A DNA stretch of 64,000 bases from Prado023 sp963788325. GTDB lineage: Bacteria; Actinomycetota; Actinomycetes; S36-B12; CAIYMF01. The position numbers were made by a program, and so were the translations under genes. The notes under the pieces are model-generated. The model was not told where the DNA came from, did not search any database, and saw only the letters and a list, made by a program, of their open reading frames with translations. Positions 1 to 9,865 of this stretch are shown here, piece by piece (positions within the stretch are counted from its first letter, which is position 1; every line of letters begins with the position of its first letter). The stretch lies in assembly GCA_963788325.1 (NCBI GenBank), contig CAWBGJ010000015.1, forward strand, positions 1 to 64,000, in the 5' to 3' direction.

Positions 1-569
1 CGGGTCCCGGCTTCTTCGCCGACGCGTTCGGCAGCGCGGGCGCCAACTACATCCCGATCGACGTGGACGCGGGAGAGATGCGCCTCCACGGTCGGGAGCC
101 TGGTCCAAGAACGGTTCAGGGCAGTGGGATGGCCCTGCCTTTCAGGACCGGGTCTCTGGACATCGCATACTCGTCGAACGTTCTCGAGCACGTTCCCCTT
201 CCATGGGTGATGGCCGACGAGATGGTCCGAGTGGTCCGCCCGGGCGGGATGGTGTTCCTCAGTTACACCTTGTGGTTTGGGCCGTGGGGTGGCCACGAGA
301 CCTCACCGTGGCACCTCCTCGGCGGCCGATGGGCAGCTGACCGCTATGCGCGGCGGTCCGGCCATCGGCCCAAGAACGACTTCGGGAGGTCGATGTTCCC
401 GGTGACTGCGGCGCAGGGGCTGCGGTGGGCCCGGCAGCAACCGCGGGCAGACGTCGTGGCTGCCGTACCCCGCTATCTGCCCAGATGGGCCGCCCCAGTC
501 CTTGGGGTGCCTGGGGTCCGAGAGGTCGTCACCTGGAACCTCCTGCTCGTGATGCGAGTCCGTGGATGA
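1..569 (+). CDS. class I SAM-dependent methyltransferase, 3' part
   Basis: The reading frame is open from base 3 at the window edge, so the N-terminus is missing. The visible 188 residues begin inside the cofactor-binding fold (GPGFFADAFG, the end of a glycine-rich motif I), then IPIDVD (acidic motif II), a segment ALPFRTGSLDIAYSSNVLEH (motif IV/V typical of methyltransf_11) and VRPGGMVFLSY. Function is probably methylation of a sugar or small glycan precursor, inferred from the adjacent arabinofuranosyltransferase-like gene. The stop TGA overlaps the ATG of the next gene in an ATGA arrangement, so the two are likely co-transcribed and translationally coupled. This stretch carries no frameshift, unlike its neighbour. 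The substrate cannot be told from sequence. Confidence 0.85.
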   Translation, partial: GPGFFADAFGSAGANYIPIDVDAGEMRLHGREPGPRTVQGSGMALPFRTGSLDIAYSSNVLEHVPLPWVMADEMVRVVRPGGMVFLSYTLWFGPWGGHETSPWHLLGGRWAADRYARRSGHRPKNDFGRSMFPVTAAQGLRWARQQPRADVVAAVPRYLPRWAAPVLGVPGVREVVTWNLLLVMRVRG

Positions 570-3500
570 GCCGGACCGTCTACCGCTTCCGCCTGGCTGC
601 GGTGTGCCTGGGACTCGTGACCATGGTCTTCCTGCAGGAACCCGGTCGTGTCGCCGCCGACACCAAGCTCGACCTGACCGTCGATCCTGTGGGGTTCCTC
701 GGCCGGGCCCTGCACATGTGGGATGGAAGCGGCTTCTTCGGGCAGGTCCAGAACCAGGCATACGGCTACCTCTGGCCGGTGGGGCCGTTCTTCGCACTCC
801 TGCGGGAGGCCGGTGTTGTCCCATGGGTCACGCAGCGGGTCTGGTGGTCCGTCGTGCTCGTCGTGGGCTTCCTCGGATTCGTTCTCATGGCCAGGCTCCT
901 GGGCGTCCGGTCGGCATCGGCCAGGGTCGTCGCCGGGCTCGGATACGTCATGAGCGTCCGGATGGTCAGCGAGCTGTCCACCGTGTCGGCCGAGGCGTGG
1001 CCGATGGCGGTGGCTCCGTGGCTCGTGATCCCGCTCGTGATCGGCTCGCAGCGTGGGTCCCCACGCCGGTGGGCGGCCCTGTCGGGCGTCGCGTTCCTCA
1101 TGACGGGGTCGATCAACGCCGTTGCCTCGGCGGCGATCCTGCCTGTGGGTGGCCTCTACCTGTTGACCCGGACGTGGGGTCGGCGGACTTGGTCGTTGGT
1201 GGGCTGGTGGTCGATGGCGGTGGTTCTTGCCTCGGTGTGGTGGGTGATCCCTCTGCTCCTGCTCGGTAGGTACTCGCCGCCCTTCCTCGATTGGATCGAG
1301 GCTGCGGCCATCACGACCGGCCAGAACGACCCGACGAACGTGATGCGAGGGGCGACCCAGTGGGTGCCGTACCTGGTCGACCCGCAGGGACCGGTGTGGC
1401 CGTCGGGATGGCAGTTGGTGACCCGGCCCGGTGTGGTCCTGTGCTCGGGATTCGTGGCGCTGCTCGCTGTGGCGGGCCTGATGTCCAGGCGTGCCCCGGA
1501 GCGAGTGTTCCTCGTGGTGCTGCTCAGTACCGGGCTCGTGCTGACGGGCCTGGGCCATGTCAGCACCTCCGGGGTCGGATCCTTGGGGGCTGAACAAGTC
1601 CGCGCACTCCTGGACGGGCCCCTTGCGCCGCTGCGCAACGTGCACAAGTTCCAGCCGCTGGTGACCCTGCCCCTCATGGTCGGGTTCGCCCACTGCATCG
1701 AACTGGTTGGCGAGCGGGTGCGCGCGGGGAGCGCCGGCCGCAGCAGGTACCTGTTGCCTGCTGCCGTGGTGGCCGCGACGAGCGCGGTCGCTGTCGCCGC
1801 GGCACCCCTGTTGTCGGGGCAACTGATCGGGGGGCGTAGTTACTCGGAGATCCCCGGCTACTGGCGTGAGACGACCCAATGGCTCAACGAGCGGACCACG
1901 GGCCGGGCTCTGGTGATTCCGGCAGCATCGTTCGGCGTGTACATCTGGGGCCGGACGCAGGACGAACCGCTCCAGGCGCTGGACGGGCAGTTGTGGGGCG
2001 GTCCGGGATGCAGTCCCCCTGAGCAGTGCGGGGAACATCCGGCTGCTCGACGAGATTGAGCGGCACCTGGACTCCGGGACGGGGTCGCCGGGACTGGCTC
2101 CGGCCCTCGCCCGGTCGGGGGTCCGATGGCTGGTGGTGCGCAACGACCTCAACTCGCGTGCGACGGGAGCGTCGTTGCCCGTACTGGTTCACCAGTCGCT
2201 CGACAGCTCGCCGGGTATCGAGCGCATCGCCACTTTCGGACCGATCCTGACGTCATTCGACTCGACGAACCGGACCGTCGATGGGGGCTCCGGCGCGCCT
2301 ACTCCGCGGTCGAGGTGTTCGCGGTGCAGCCGGACCCACGGACCGTCGGGGGCCGGGTGGCGCTGCGGGATGCGACGCACGGTGGTCAGGGCTACAGGCA
2401 GCACGGAGGCCCTGGTGGACCTCAAGGCCAGCGGCGTGCTGGGAGATGGCCCCGCCGTTCTCGCCGGCGACGATGTGCCACCCGGCTCCGAGGCGCTCGA
2501 GGTGGCCACCGACACGTTCCGGCGGGCGGAGGCGAACTTCGGTGCCGTCGAAGGGCCAGTACTCCAACACGCTAACCGACGACGACCCCTTCCGGAGCAA
2601 GCGGCTCGTACACGACTACTTCCCGGTCGACCCCAGCGGACGACAGAGCGAGGCGCGGCTGTTCGGAGCCTCCTCGGTGACGGCGTCGAGTGCGGGAAGC
2701 AGCCCGTTCGCCCTGCGCGGTCGGTCGCAGGCGGCGCAGCCGTGGGCAGCGCTGGACGGTGACCCGCAGACCGCCTGGGTGTCCGGCGACTACGAGCCCG
2801 GAGTCGGTCAGTGGTGGCAGGTGGAGTTCGACGGAGCCGACCACGGTCTCGGCGTTCGACATCGAGTTGGTGGGTGACGCTCGGGTCGGCCAACTTCCCA
2901 GAGACCCTCACCATCACCACGGACGCGGGATCGACCGACGTAGCTGTCGATCCGACCTCGGAGCCGCAGACGATCCGACTCGGCGACAAACCGGCGAGCG
3001 AATCCTTCGTATCGAGCTTGCCGTCAGTGCAGGGTGGGGGAGAGGGCCAAGGGTTCGGCCTGGCCGAGGTACGCATTCCCGATGTGTCTGTGGAGCGACC
3101 CAGTCCTCCTCGCCCCGTCGGCTGCCGACGGCGGGATCGTCCTGGCGGCTCGCTCGATGGGTCGGGAGGGCTGTGCGGCCGCCGACACTGCCGTGGTGTG
3201 CGACCCCCAGCTGTGCCTCGCCCGGTGAGGAGCGGGCGGGGATCGATCGGCTCATCGACGTGGGCACCGGAGGGACCTACACGCTCCGCGCGCGCCTGCG
3301 ACCGCGGCCCGGGGCGGCACTCGATGCCTACCTCGCGGCACCGAGGAATTCAGTGCAGGTCACGCGCTAGCTCACAGGTGGCCTCGGACCCGGCGGTCCG
3401 CGCCCAGGCGGCCGCCGACCAGCAGACCCGCACGACGTGGATCGCCTCGCCCTGGACGGGCGCCCACCCTCGAAGTGGATCGCTCCCGACGATGCAGCCG

Positions 3501-4720
3501 GTGACCGGGCTTGATCCTGCAGACTGCGCCCGATGCTCCGGCCTCGCGGCCCCTTGAAGTGACCGTGACCGCCAACGGCAGTCCCGCGGACCTCCTACGC
3601 GGACAGCGAGGGGAGGGTCAGCCTCCCGACGATCACCACCGATCGCCTTGAAGTCGCCTTTGGCACGGTCAACCCGGTTCGTTCGATCGATTCCGGGACA
3701 GGAGCCTCCACGCTGCTGCCCGTGGGAGTCACCGAACTCGTCGTGCTCGGTGGACCGGATCGTCGGATGCTCCAGTCGCCTGCGTCGCCCGGTGACGCGA
3801 CCCGTGCGGCTTCGGTCCCGAACTCGTGGTTGATGGTGAGCCAGCCGCCACGACCGCAGGTGTCGACGACGGCCGGTGCAATCGTGGACGGCGCCTTGGC
3901 GGATGCGAGTGGCTGCGGCGGGTCTGACATCGTCCTCTCGCCCGGCGTCCACCGCCTGCGCATGGAGCCGACTGAGGAGTGGTCGATCGAGGAGGTCTAC
4001 CTCACGCCGGTGCGCAGGCCCACGGTGGCGCCCGCGCCGCAGAGCCCGAGGTCGAGCAGTGGACCGATGTCCACCGCGAGGTGACGATCCCGAGGATTCG
4101 CGGCCACCGCTTGCTCGAGACCACCGAGAACTTCAACGCCGGGTGGACGGCGCGAATCGGCCAGACCGAACTCGTCGGCGTACCGAGTGGATGGATGGCG
4201 TCAGGCCTTCCTCGTCCCCGCTGGGGTATCGGGACCGCGACGCTGACCTACGGGCCGGACTCCTCTACCGACTGGGTCTTCTTGTTGGGCTCCTGGCCGC
4301 CCTTGCCCTCATCGTCGTGCTCGCCCTGCCCTCGAGGCATGGCACCGGTGACACCGCAGGCGCCGGCTCGGCTGGTGCGTGGTGGCGATCGGGGCACCCG
4401 TGGTCGCTGGGTTGTTCCTCGGGGCGGGCGTCGGGGTCTGTCTCGACCGGTGCCGTGTGGCTGTTGGCCTTGGCTGCTCAGCGGGTCTCGGGCTGGTCCC
4501 GTGGTGCTCGGGCTGTCCGGATCGTTGGTCTTGGTGGGCTGGGCGTGGCACTTGCCCTTCAGGCGGTGTTCCCGTGGCCCGGACGGGTCTACATCGGCAC
4601 GGCCTACGACCTGATGATGGTCATTGGACCGTCGCTCGCTCTGGGTGCTCTGTCGGTGGTCGGCGGCGATGAACGGTGGGCGCGGCGCAGGATCGGCTTC
4701 TCCAAGGAAGCGCCAACTGA
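566..4720 (+). CDS. AftD-like alpha-(1->3)-arabinofuranosyltransferase (DUF3367), broken by many frameshifts
   Basis: The ATG at 566 overlaps the preceding stop. The intact first 475 residues hold a polytopic membrane GT-C domain with acidic residues after the first helix (DTKLDLTVDPVGFL) and many hydrophobic helices, matching the DUF3367/AftD family, which adds branching arabinofuranose to cell-wall arabinan from decaprenyl-phospho-arabinose. Homology then continues in changing frames: near 1995, 2283, 2375, 2550, 2845, 2882, 3105, 3225, 3368, 3455, 3590, 4040, 4215, 4376 and 4435. The extracytoplasmic part includes an F5/8-type (discoidin-like) carbohydrate-binding region around 2640-2850, and the C-terminus returns to membrane helices (GLLYRLGLLVGLLAALALI). 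Total length near 1,380 codons fits the family. The true stop is uncertain: TGA 4718-4720 in one frame or 4820 in another. Both would overlap the convergent acyltransferase. Sequence error is more likely than decay. Confidence 0.75.
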
Positions 4721-5892
4721 CAGCCGCGATCGCGACCGTGCAGCGCGATCGTCAGCGGCCAGAGGATCCAGAAGCCGCCGCCGAACACCTCGAGCCCCAG
4801 CGCGTCGGCCAGCACGCTGATGACCAGCAGGTGCCAGAGGAAGACGCCGTAGGAGACGGTGCCCAGTCGCTGCATCACAGGTGCGGACAGTGCCCGTGCA
4901 TACGCTCGAAGTGGGTGGACCGAGCACGAGCGGCAGCAGTAGGAAGAACGCCACCCCCCGATACAGGTAGTGCTTCACCATGCTCGCCCACGGGCCGCCC
5001 AGCTCGGGGCCGAAGCCGCCGTCGAAGAAGAACTTGCCCGCCATCGGCGTGCAGGCGAGGGCGTAGAGCAGTGCGGCGACGAGCCAGGCAGGTTGTCGAC
5101 ATCGCGCGCCATGAGTTGCAGCCGCACGTAGGCGCGCGGGACTCCCGCCCGGTCATCCAGGGCCAGCCGAGCGCGCACGATCGCCAGGGCCATCCCCGCA
5201 GCGAACCAGTCGAGGAATCCCGGCAGCCAGAACGAGGACAGCCAATCGGGCAAGCCAGGTGGTCCACGCCCGGATCATGGTGGAAGACGAACGAGACCAC
5301 GACCATGGCCGCCAGGACGGACCACTGCCTGCGAGCGCTCCGGTCCGGGATCGCCACGGATGCCTGCGTCCGGCGAACCACGCAAGCACCGGGAGCAGCG
5401 ACGTAGAAGGCCGCCTCGGTGGCCAGGCTCCACACCTGGTTGAGTTGGCTGACCTCCACCCCGTGCAGAAGTAGACCTGGGTCAGCGTCAGGTAGGCGGC
5501 CCATTGCTCTCGCGGGGCTACGGCCACCGGCGGATAGAGGCCCAGCACGACCACGACCAGGACGAAGTACGCGGGGTAGATGCGCGCGACGCGCTTGCGC
5601 GCGTAGCGCCGCGATGCGCGGGCCCGGACGTGCCGGTCATCGCGGCCTTCGCCCACGGCTGGTACAGCAGGAATCCGGAGAGCAGGAAGAACAGGCAGAC
5701 CCCGAGATCCAGTCGGCTGAGGATCGGACCGAGGAAGCGTGGCGGTCACCTGACCGGTGTGGAAGGCGACGTGGGTGGTCAGCACCATGAGGGCCGCCAT
5801 GGCGCGCAGAGCCGTCGAGCGCGGCAGATCTGGCCAGTCCCGGCGGATTGGGATGGCGAAACCAGCGGCGCAGCGCGCAATTCGTTCGCCAT
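4604..5892 (-). CDS. acyltransferase family 3 membrane protein, frameshifted
   Basis: Pieces in all three minus-strand frames add up to one acyltransferase-3 (OafA/YrhL-like) protein of about 425 residues. Near the N-terminus RAMAALMVLTTHVAFH gives the R-X10-H signature of the family. It is followed by RIYPAYFVLVVVVLGLYPP, NQVWSLATEAAFYVAAP, FWLPGFLDWFAAGMALAIV, HYLYRGVAFFLLLPLVLG and GTVSYGVFLWHLLVI, and the C-terminal LEKPILRRA. Such enzymes move O-acetyl or other acyl groups onto exported glycans or lipids in the membrane. The start is taken as ATG at 5892 (MANELRAA). Frameshifts lie soon after the start and near 5700, 5450, 5270, 5090, 4880 and 4730. The gene converges on and overlaps the end of the aftD-like gene, an overlap that may itself be an artefact of the indels. 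Confidence 0.75.
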
Positions 5893-5984
5893 TCCGATAC
5901 CTTCCGATGTGGTCTGTGATATCGGCCACACCATAGGCGGTCGCCCTAACCAGCATGGCGGCCGGGAGAGTCTGGGAGGGCGAC

Positions 5985-6974
5985 GTGAAGCGAGTAATCG
6001 GTTTCCTGCTTGCGGGATTGGGCGTGTTCCTGCTCGTACTGGCAGCCATGCTGAAGTTCTACGTGGTGCCCAACCTCGCCCAGGCGCCCCTGGTCCCGGT
6101 GAGGACAACGCCGACGGGGTGAGCGTGTCGGTCAATGAGGGCACCGGCACGTTCCTCGACGTCGCAGGTTCGGTCGGCGGCGGGCAAGGCAGATCTTCAG
6201 TGAGAACGTGCCGCTGGTGAACACGCGGTTCACCCGCGGTGATGTGCAGGCCTCGGAGTCGGCGGAGGCCAAGGACAACGACCTGGCGGTCTACGACTCC
6301 TTCTCCCGCCTGACGGATCCTGACGACACGGTGCTGTCCGCGGGAACGATCCGGGTCGCGTTCGATCGGAGCTACCTCGGAGCTCGCCAACTGCTGCGGT
6401 GCCAACGTGGATGGCAAGGAGGTGACCTTCGAGGGCATCAACCCGCTGAAGTTCCCGTTCTTCGTCGAGAAGCAGACCTACGACTACTACGACACGACGC
6501 TGCTGAAGGCCGTCCCGATCGACTACGTCGGTGAGGAGGAGGTCTTCGGCTTGAACACCTATGTGTTCGAGCAGACCATCCCGCCGACGCAGATACGGTG
6601 AGCTCGAGGTTCCCGGCGGGCTGCTCGGGGAGACCCCGGAAGGCACCGTGAAGGCGGGCAGGTTCTACGAGAACGTGCGGACACTGTGGGTCGACCCGGT
6701 CACCGGCTCGATCATCAATGGCAAGGAGCAGCAGAAGCAGACGCTGCGCGTCGACGGTGAGGTCAAGGCGGACGTGGTGGAGGCAAGCGTCGGACTGGCA
6801 CCGACGACGCTGTCCAGAAGACTGTCGACGACACGAAGTCCTCCTCTGACCTCCTGGGGATGCTGAATTCGACGGTCCCGCTCGTCGCGCTCGATCCTCG
6901 GCGTCCTCGCACTGGTCGGCGGAATCCTGCTGGGTCGCGGTCGCAAGGAGGACGACGTGCCTGTCGCTCGATGA
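5985..6974 (+). CDS. DUF3068 (PorA-family) membrane protein, frameshifted
   Basis: GTG 5985 follows a strong ribosome-binding site (GGGAGGG, 4 nt away). The first residues form a membrane anchor (GFLLAGLGVFLLVLAAMLKF), then the family's YVVPNLAQAPL. Further family segments appear in successive frames: VNEGTGTFLDVAG, NTRFTRGDVQASES, NDLAVYDSFSRL, FVEKQTYDYYDTTLLKA, ENVRTLWVDPVTGSIINGKE. Finally comes a second transmembrane helix (SILGVLALVGGILLGRGR) and a stop at 6972-6974, giving about 330 codons, normal for DUF3068. Frameshifts are near 6095, 6180, 6385, 6590, 6800 and 6880. DUF3068 proteins are bitopic envelope proteins of actinobacteria with mostly unknown roles. Neighbouring glycan genes suggest a role in envelope assembly. 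The gene converges with the following methyltransferase. Confidence 0.78.
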
Positions 6975-7013
6975 GGCGGCAGCGAACGCCCAGGACCTCT
7001 TGATCGGACTCCC

Positions 7014-7953
7014 TCAGCCAGCAGCGCCATCTGCCCGGCACCCGATGATCAGGGTGCCGGGCAGATGCGTGCCGCGCAGCGGGCTCCAGCCGCCCCACGT
7101 GGCCTCGTTCCAGTCCGGCCATTCGGGCTCGACGATCGTCTCGATCCGGAACCCGCGCCGAGCCAGGGCGGTCACGTAGTCGCCGATCGTCCGATGGAAC
7201 TCGGCGTAGACCGCCGCTCCCGGCGGCGTCGCGCTCCACGTAGGGCGTGCGGTCGAAGTAGGAACCGGACACTGACAGCCCCGCCGGACCTGGATCGTCG
7301 GGGAACGCCCAGCGGATCGGGTGGGTCACCGAGAACACCCACCGCCCGCCCGGCCGCAGGACCCGGGCCGGACCTCGGCCAGCAGCGATCGAGGTCGGCG
7401 ACGAACTGGACGGCGCCGTAGGCGGAGAACGCGCCGTCGAAGGCCGCGTCGAGAAGGGGAGCGCCAGTCGCGGCCCGGCGACCACCGGCTCCGCGGGGCC
7501 ACGTCGGGCATGGCGCAACTGGTTCAGCGAGATGTCCAGGCGCCGACGGCGCGTCACCCCGCGTCCGGCCAGCCACCGCGAGCACTGCGCCGCCCCGCAC
7601 CCGACCTCCAGCACGCGCCGCCCCACCAGGTCACCGACCGGCCCGAGCAGCGACGCCTCGGCTTCGGTAAGCCCCTCCGGCCCCCACACGAACCCCGCTC
7701 CCGGCAGTTGGTGGTCGATTCGGTCGACTTGCAGGGTCGGAATCGACTACCAGCGCCTGACGAGCCGGCGAGGAACGCACCGTGCTCGGCCTGGTACTCG
7801 TCCGCCTCGGCCTCCCAGTAGGTGCGTGACGCCCCGTCCGCCTCGTCGGCTCGGATGGCCGCCATGGCCGGCCGGCCGTCGACCACCCACCCGACGGTGC
7901 GCGGCGCGTCCCGTTCGATCCGATTCGTCCGGTCGTGGCGGGGTCGAGATCAC
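7014..7953 (-). CDS. class I SAM-dependent methyltransferase, frameshifted
   Basis: The minus strand encodes GRRVLEVGCGAAQCSRWLAG, a clear SAM-binding motif I, preceded by an N-terminal segment SRTYWEAEADEYQAEHGAFL typical of actinobacterial methyltransferases with this domain. Later pieces DISLNQLRHAR, FSAYGAVQFVADL and RVLRPGGRWVFSVTHPIRW cover the remaining methyltransf_11 motifs, and HLPGTLIIGCRADG forms the C-terminus ending at 7014. At least five frameshifts (about 7500, 7450, 7375, 7200 and 7720) separate the segments. The start is uncertain: GTG at 7953 fits one frame, but the best homology upstream is in another. The target is unknown. It probably forms part of the same envelope module, though a general small-molecule methyltransferase is equally possible. 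Confidence 0.72.
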
Positions 7954-8122
7954 GTGGGGTATCCTGTCAGGGCGTTACGGGCCTGCAGCGTCTCAGACGT
8001 AGTAGGCGCGCGCGTTCATGTCGTCCCCACCGGTCACACCTTCACCGGCCAGGAATCCGCGGCGGTGAACACTGGCCCGTGCACGTGACACCGACATCTA
8101 TCCACCGGAGCAGAACCACTCC

Positions 8123-9594
8123 ATGACCATCACCCCCACCACCTCTGCACCGCAGGTCGCGATCAACGACATCGGTAGCATCGAGGATTTCCTGGCCGCG
8201 ATCGACGCGACCATCAAGAACTTCGATGACGGCGACATCGTCGAGGGCACCATCGTCAAGGTCGACCGCGACGAGGTCCTTCTCGACATCGGCTACAAGA
8301 CCGAGGGCGTCATCCCCTCCCGCGAGCTGTCCATCAAGCACGACGTGGACCCCTCCGAGGTCGTCGTCCGTCGGCGATCGTCGTCGAGGCCCTGGTCCTC
8401 CAGAAGGAGGACAAGGAGGGTCGGCTGATCCTGTCCAAGAAGCGCGCTCAGTACGAGCGCGCGTGGGGCACGATCGAGAAGATCAAGGAGGAGGACGGCG
8501 TCGTCACCGGCAAGGTGATCGAGGTCGTCAAGGGCGGCCTGATCCTCGACATCGGCCTGCGCGGCTTCCTGCCCGCGTCGCTGGTCGAGATGCGCCGCGT
8601 CCGCGACCTCCAGCCGTATGTCGGCAAGGAGATCGAGGCCAAGATCATCGAGCTGGACAAGAACCGCAACAACGTGGTCCTGTCGCGGCGTGCCTGGCTG
8701 GAGCAGACGCAGTCCGAGGTGCGCTCGAACTTCCTCAACCAGCTCCAGCGTGGCCAGATCCGAAATGGCGTCGTCTCGTCGATCGTCAACTTCGGCGCCT
8801 TCGTCGACCTGGGCGGCGTGGACGGTCTCGTGCACGTCTCCGAGCTGTCCTGGAAGCACATCGATCACCCGAGCGAGGTTGTGGCCGTGGGCGACGAGGT
8901 CACCGTGGAGGTGCTCGACGTCGACATGGACCGCGAGCGCGTCTCGCTGTCGCTCAAGGCGACCCAGGAGGATCCGTGGCAGCACTTCGCCCGGACCCAC
9001 CAGATGGGCCAGGTCGTGCCCGGCAAGGTCACCAAGCTCGTCCCCTTCGGCGCGTTCGTGCGTGTCGAGGAGGGCATCGAGGGCCTGGTGCACATCTCCG
9101 AGCTGGCTGAGCGCCACGTGGAGATCCCCGAGCAGGTCGTCACCGTCGAGGACGACATCTTCGTCAAGGTCATCGACATCGACCTCGAGCGTCGTCGGAT
9201 CTCGCTGAGCCTCAAGCAGGCCAACGAGAACACGACCGGTGCCGGTTCCGAGGAGTTCGACCCCTACCTGTACGGCATGGCCCCGTCCTACGACGAGGCT
9301 GGCGCGTACATCGGTCCGGAGGGCTTCGACCCCGAGACCGGCGAGTGGAAGGTCGGCTTCGAGGACCAGCGCGCCGAGTGGGAGGCGCAGTACGCCGAGG
9401 CGCACGCCCGCTGGGAGCAGCACATGAAGCAGGTCGAGGAGGCCAAGAACGCCGACCAGGCGGCGGCGCTGGAGACCGGCGAGGGTGTGGGCTCCTACAG
9501 CTCGAAGGCCGAAGCGGCTCCGGAGACCGGCGGCACGCTGGCCACTGACGAGGCGCTGCAGGCCCTGCGCGAGAAGCTGACCGGCGGCAACTGA
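8123..9594 (+). CDS. rpsA: 30S ribosomal protein S1
   Basis: RpsA binds mRNA on the 30S subunit. The ATG at 8123 gives MTITPTTSAPQVAINDIGS, the usual actinobacterial start. Four S1 RNA-binding repeats follow (about residues 35-105, 125-190, 210-280 and 295-365), with RRAWLEQTQSE between repeats 2 and 3 and an acidic, low-complexity C-terminal tail of about 100 residues. Length of about 490 is normal. A net frameshift lies between about 8365 and 8385, inside S1 repeat 1, where the expected segment after DVDPSEVV is scrambled and the frame changes from the 8123 phase to the 8515 phase. As S1 is essential this is almost surely a sequence error. The 169-nt gap upstream has a possible -10 (TATCCT, 7960-7965) but no convincing -35. 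A terminator follows. Confidence 0.95.
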
Positions 9595-9630
9595 CCGGCA
9601 CCCGTCGGCGCATCGCCGCACACCGCGGAC

Positions 9631-9660
9631 GGCCCCGGACCCGATGAGGGTTCCGGGGCC
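9631..9660 (+). terminator. rpsA terminator hairpin
   Basis: GGCCCCGGACCC (9631-9642) pairs with GGGTTCCGGGGCC (9648-9660), leaving one bulged base and a 5-nt loop. It lies 37 nt after the rpsA stop. No U-tract follows, which is common for high-GC actinobacterial intrinsic terminators. Confidence 0.7.
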
Positions 9661-9786
9661 GTTCCCGTTGATGTGTGGCCCCGCCCCGGCCTTCAGGTCG
9701 GTGGCCTCGCCGCCCGCCGCCGCAGGACAAGCCCGCCCCGGCCGCCGGCCCGCCGCCCGCCCGCCGCCGCCCACGCCGGCCCGCTG

Positions 9787-9865
9787 GATCGCTCCAAGTC
9801 CGCTGGGCCCCCGCTCGATCGATCCAAGACCCCGGGCCCGGGACTACCTCAGACTTGGATCGATC
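9787..9865. repeat. GATCGATCCAAG inverted/direct repeat cluster around a GC palindrome
   Basis: GATCGATCCAAG at 9817-9828 is perfectly inverted as CTTGGATCGATC at 9854-9865, and a direct copy with one mismatch (GATCGCTCCAAG) sits 30 nt upstream at 9787-9798. Between the two perfect arms is the 12-bp palindrome CCCGGGCCCGGG (9831-9842). The right arm lies inside the last codons of the flippase gene, so on its transcript the structure would form a 12-bp stem just around the stop codon. It may serve as a terminator or bidirectional barrier. A protein-binding role cannot be excluded. Confidence 0.6.

Noticed and set aside
473..2152. Long minus-strand open frame opposite the aftD-like gene
   Set aside because: Composition is Arg/Pro/His-rich and without family resemblance. 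It is a high-GC antisense artefact.
566..7953. True pseudogene cluster
   Set aside because: Frame changes are equally present in housekeeping genes close by and stop abruptly, so sequence error is simpler. Kept as a finding for checking.
1..8000. Many short open frames on both strands in the left end as separate small genes
   Set aside because: They are pieces of a few known families in shifting frames. The pieces join into full-length proteins if single bases are added or removed.
8293..9774. Long minus-strand frame opposite rpsA
   Set aside because: The sense strand encodes a clear S1 protein. The opposite frame has no motif.
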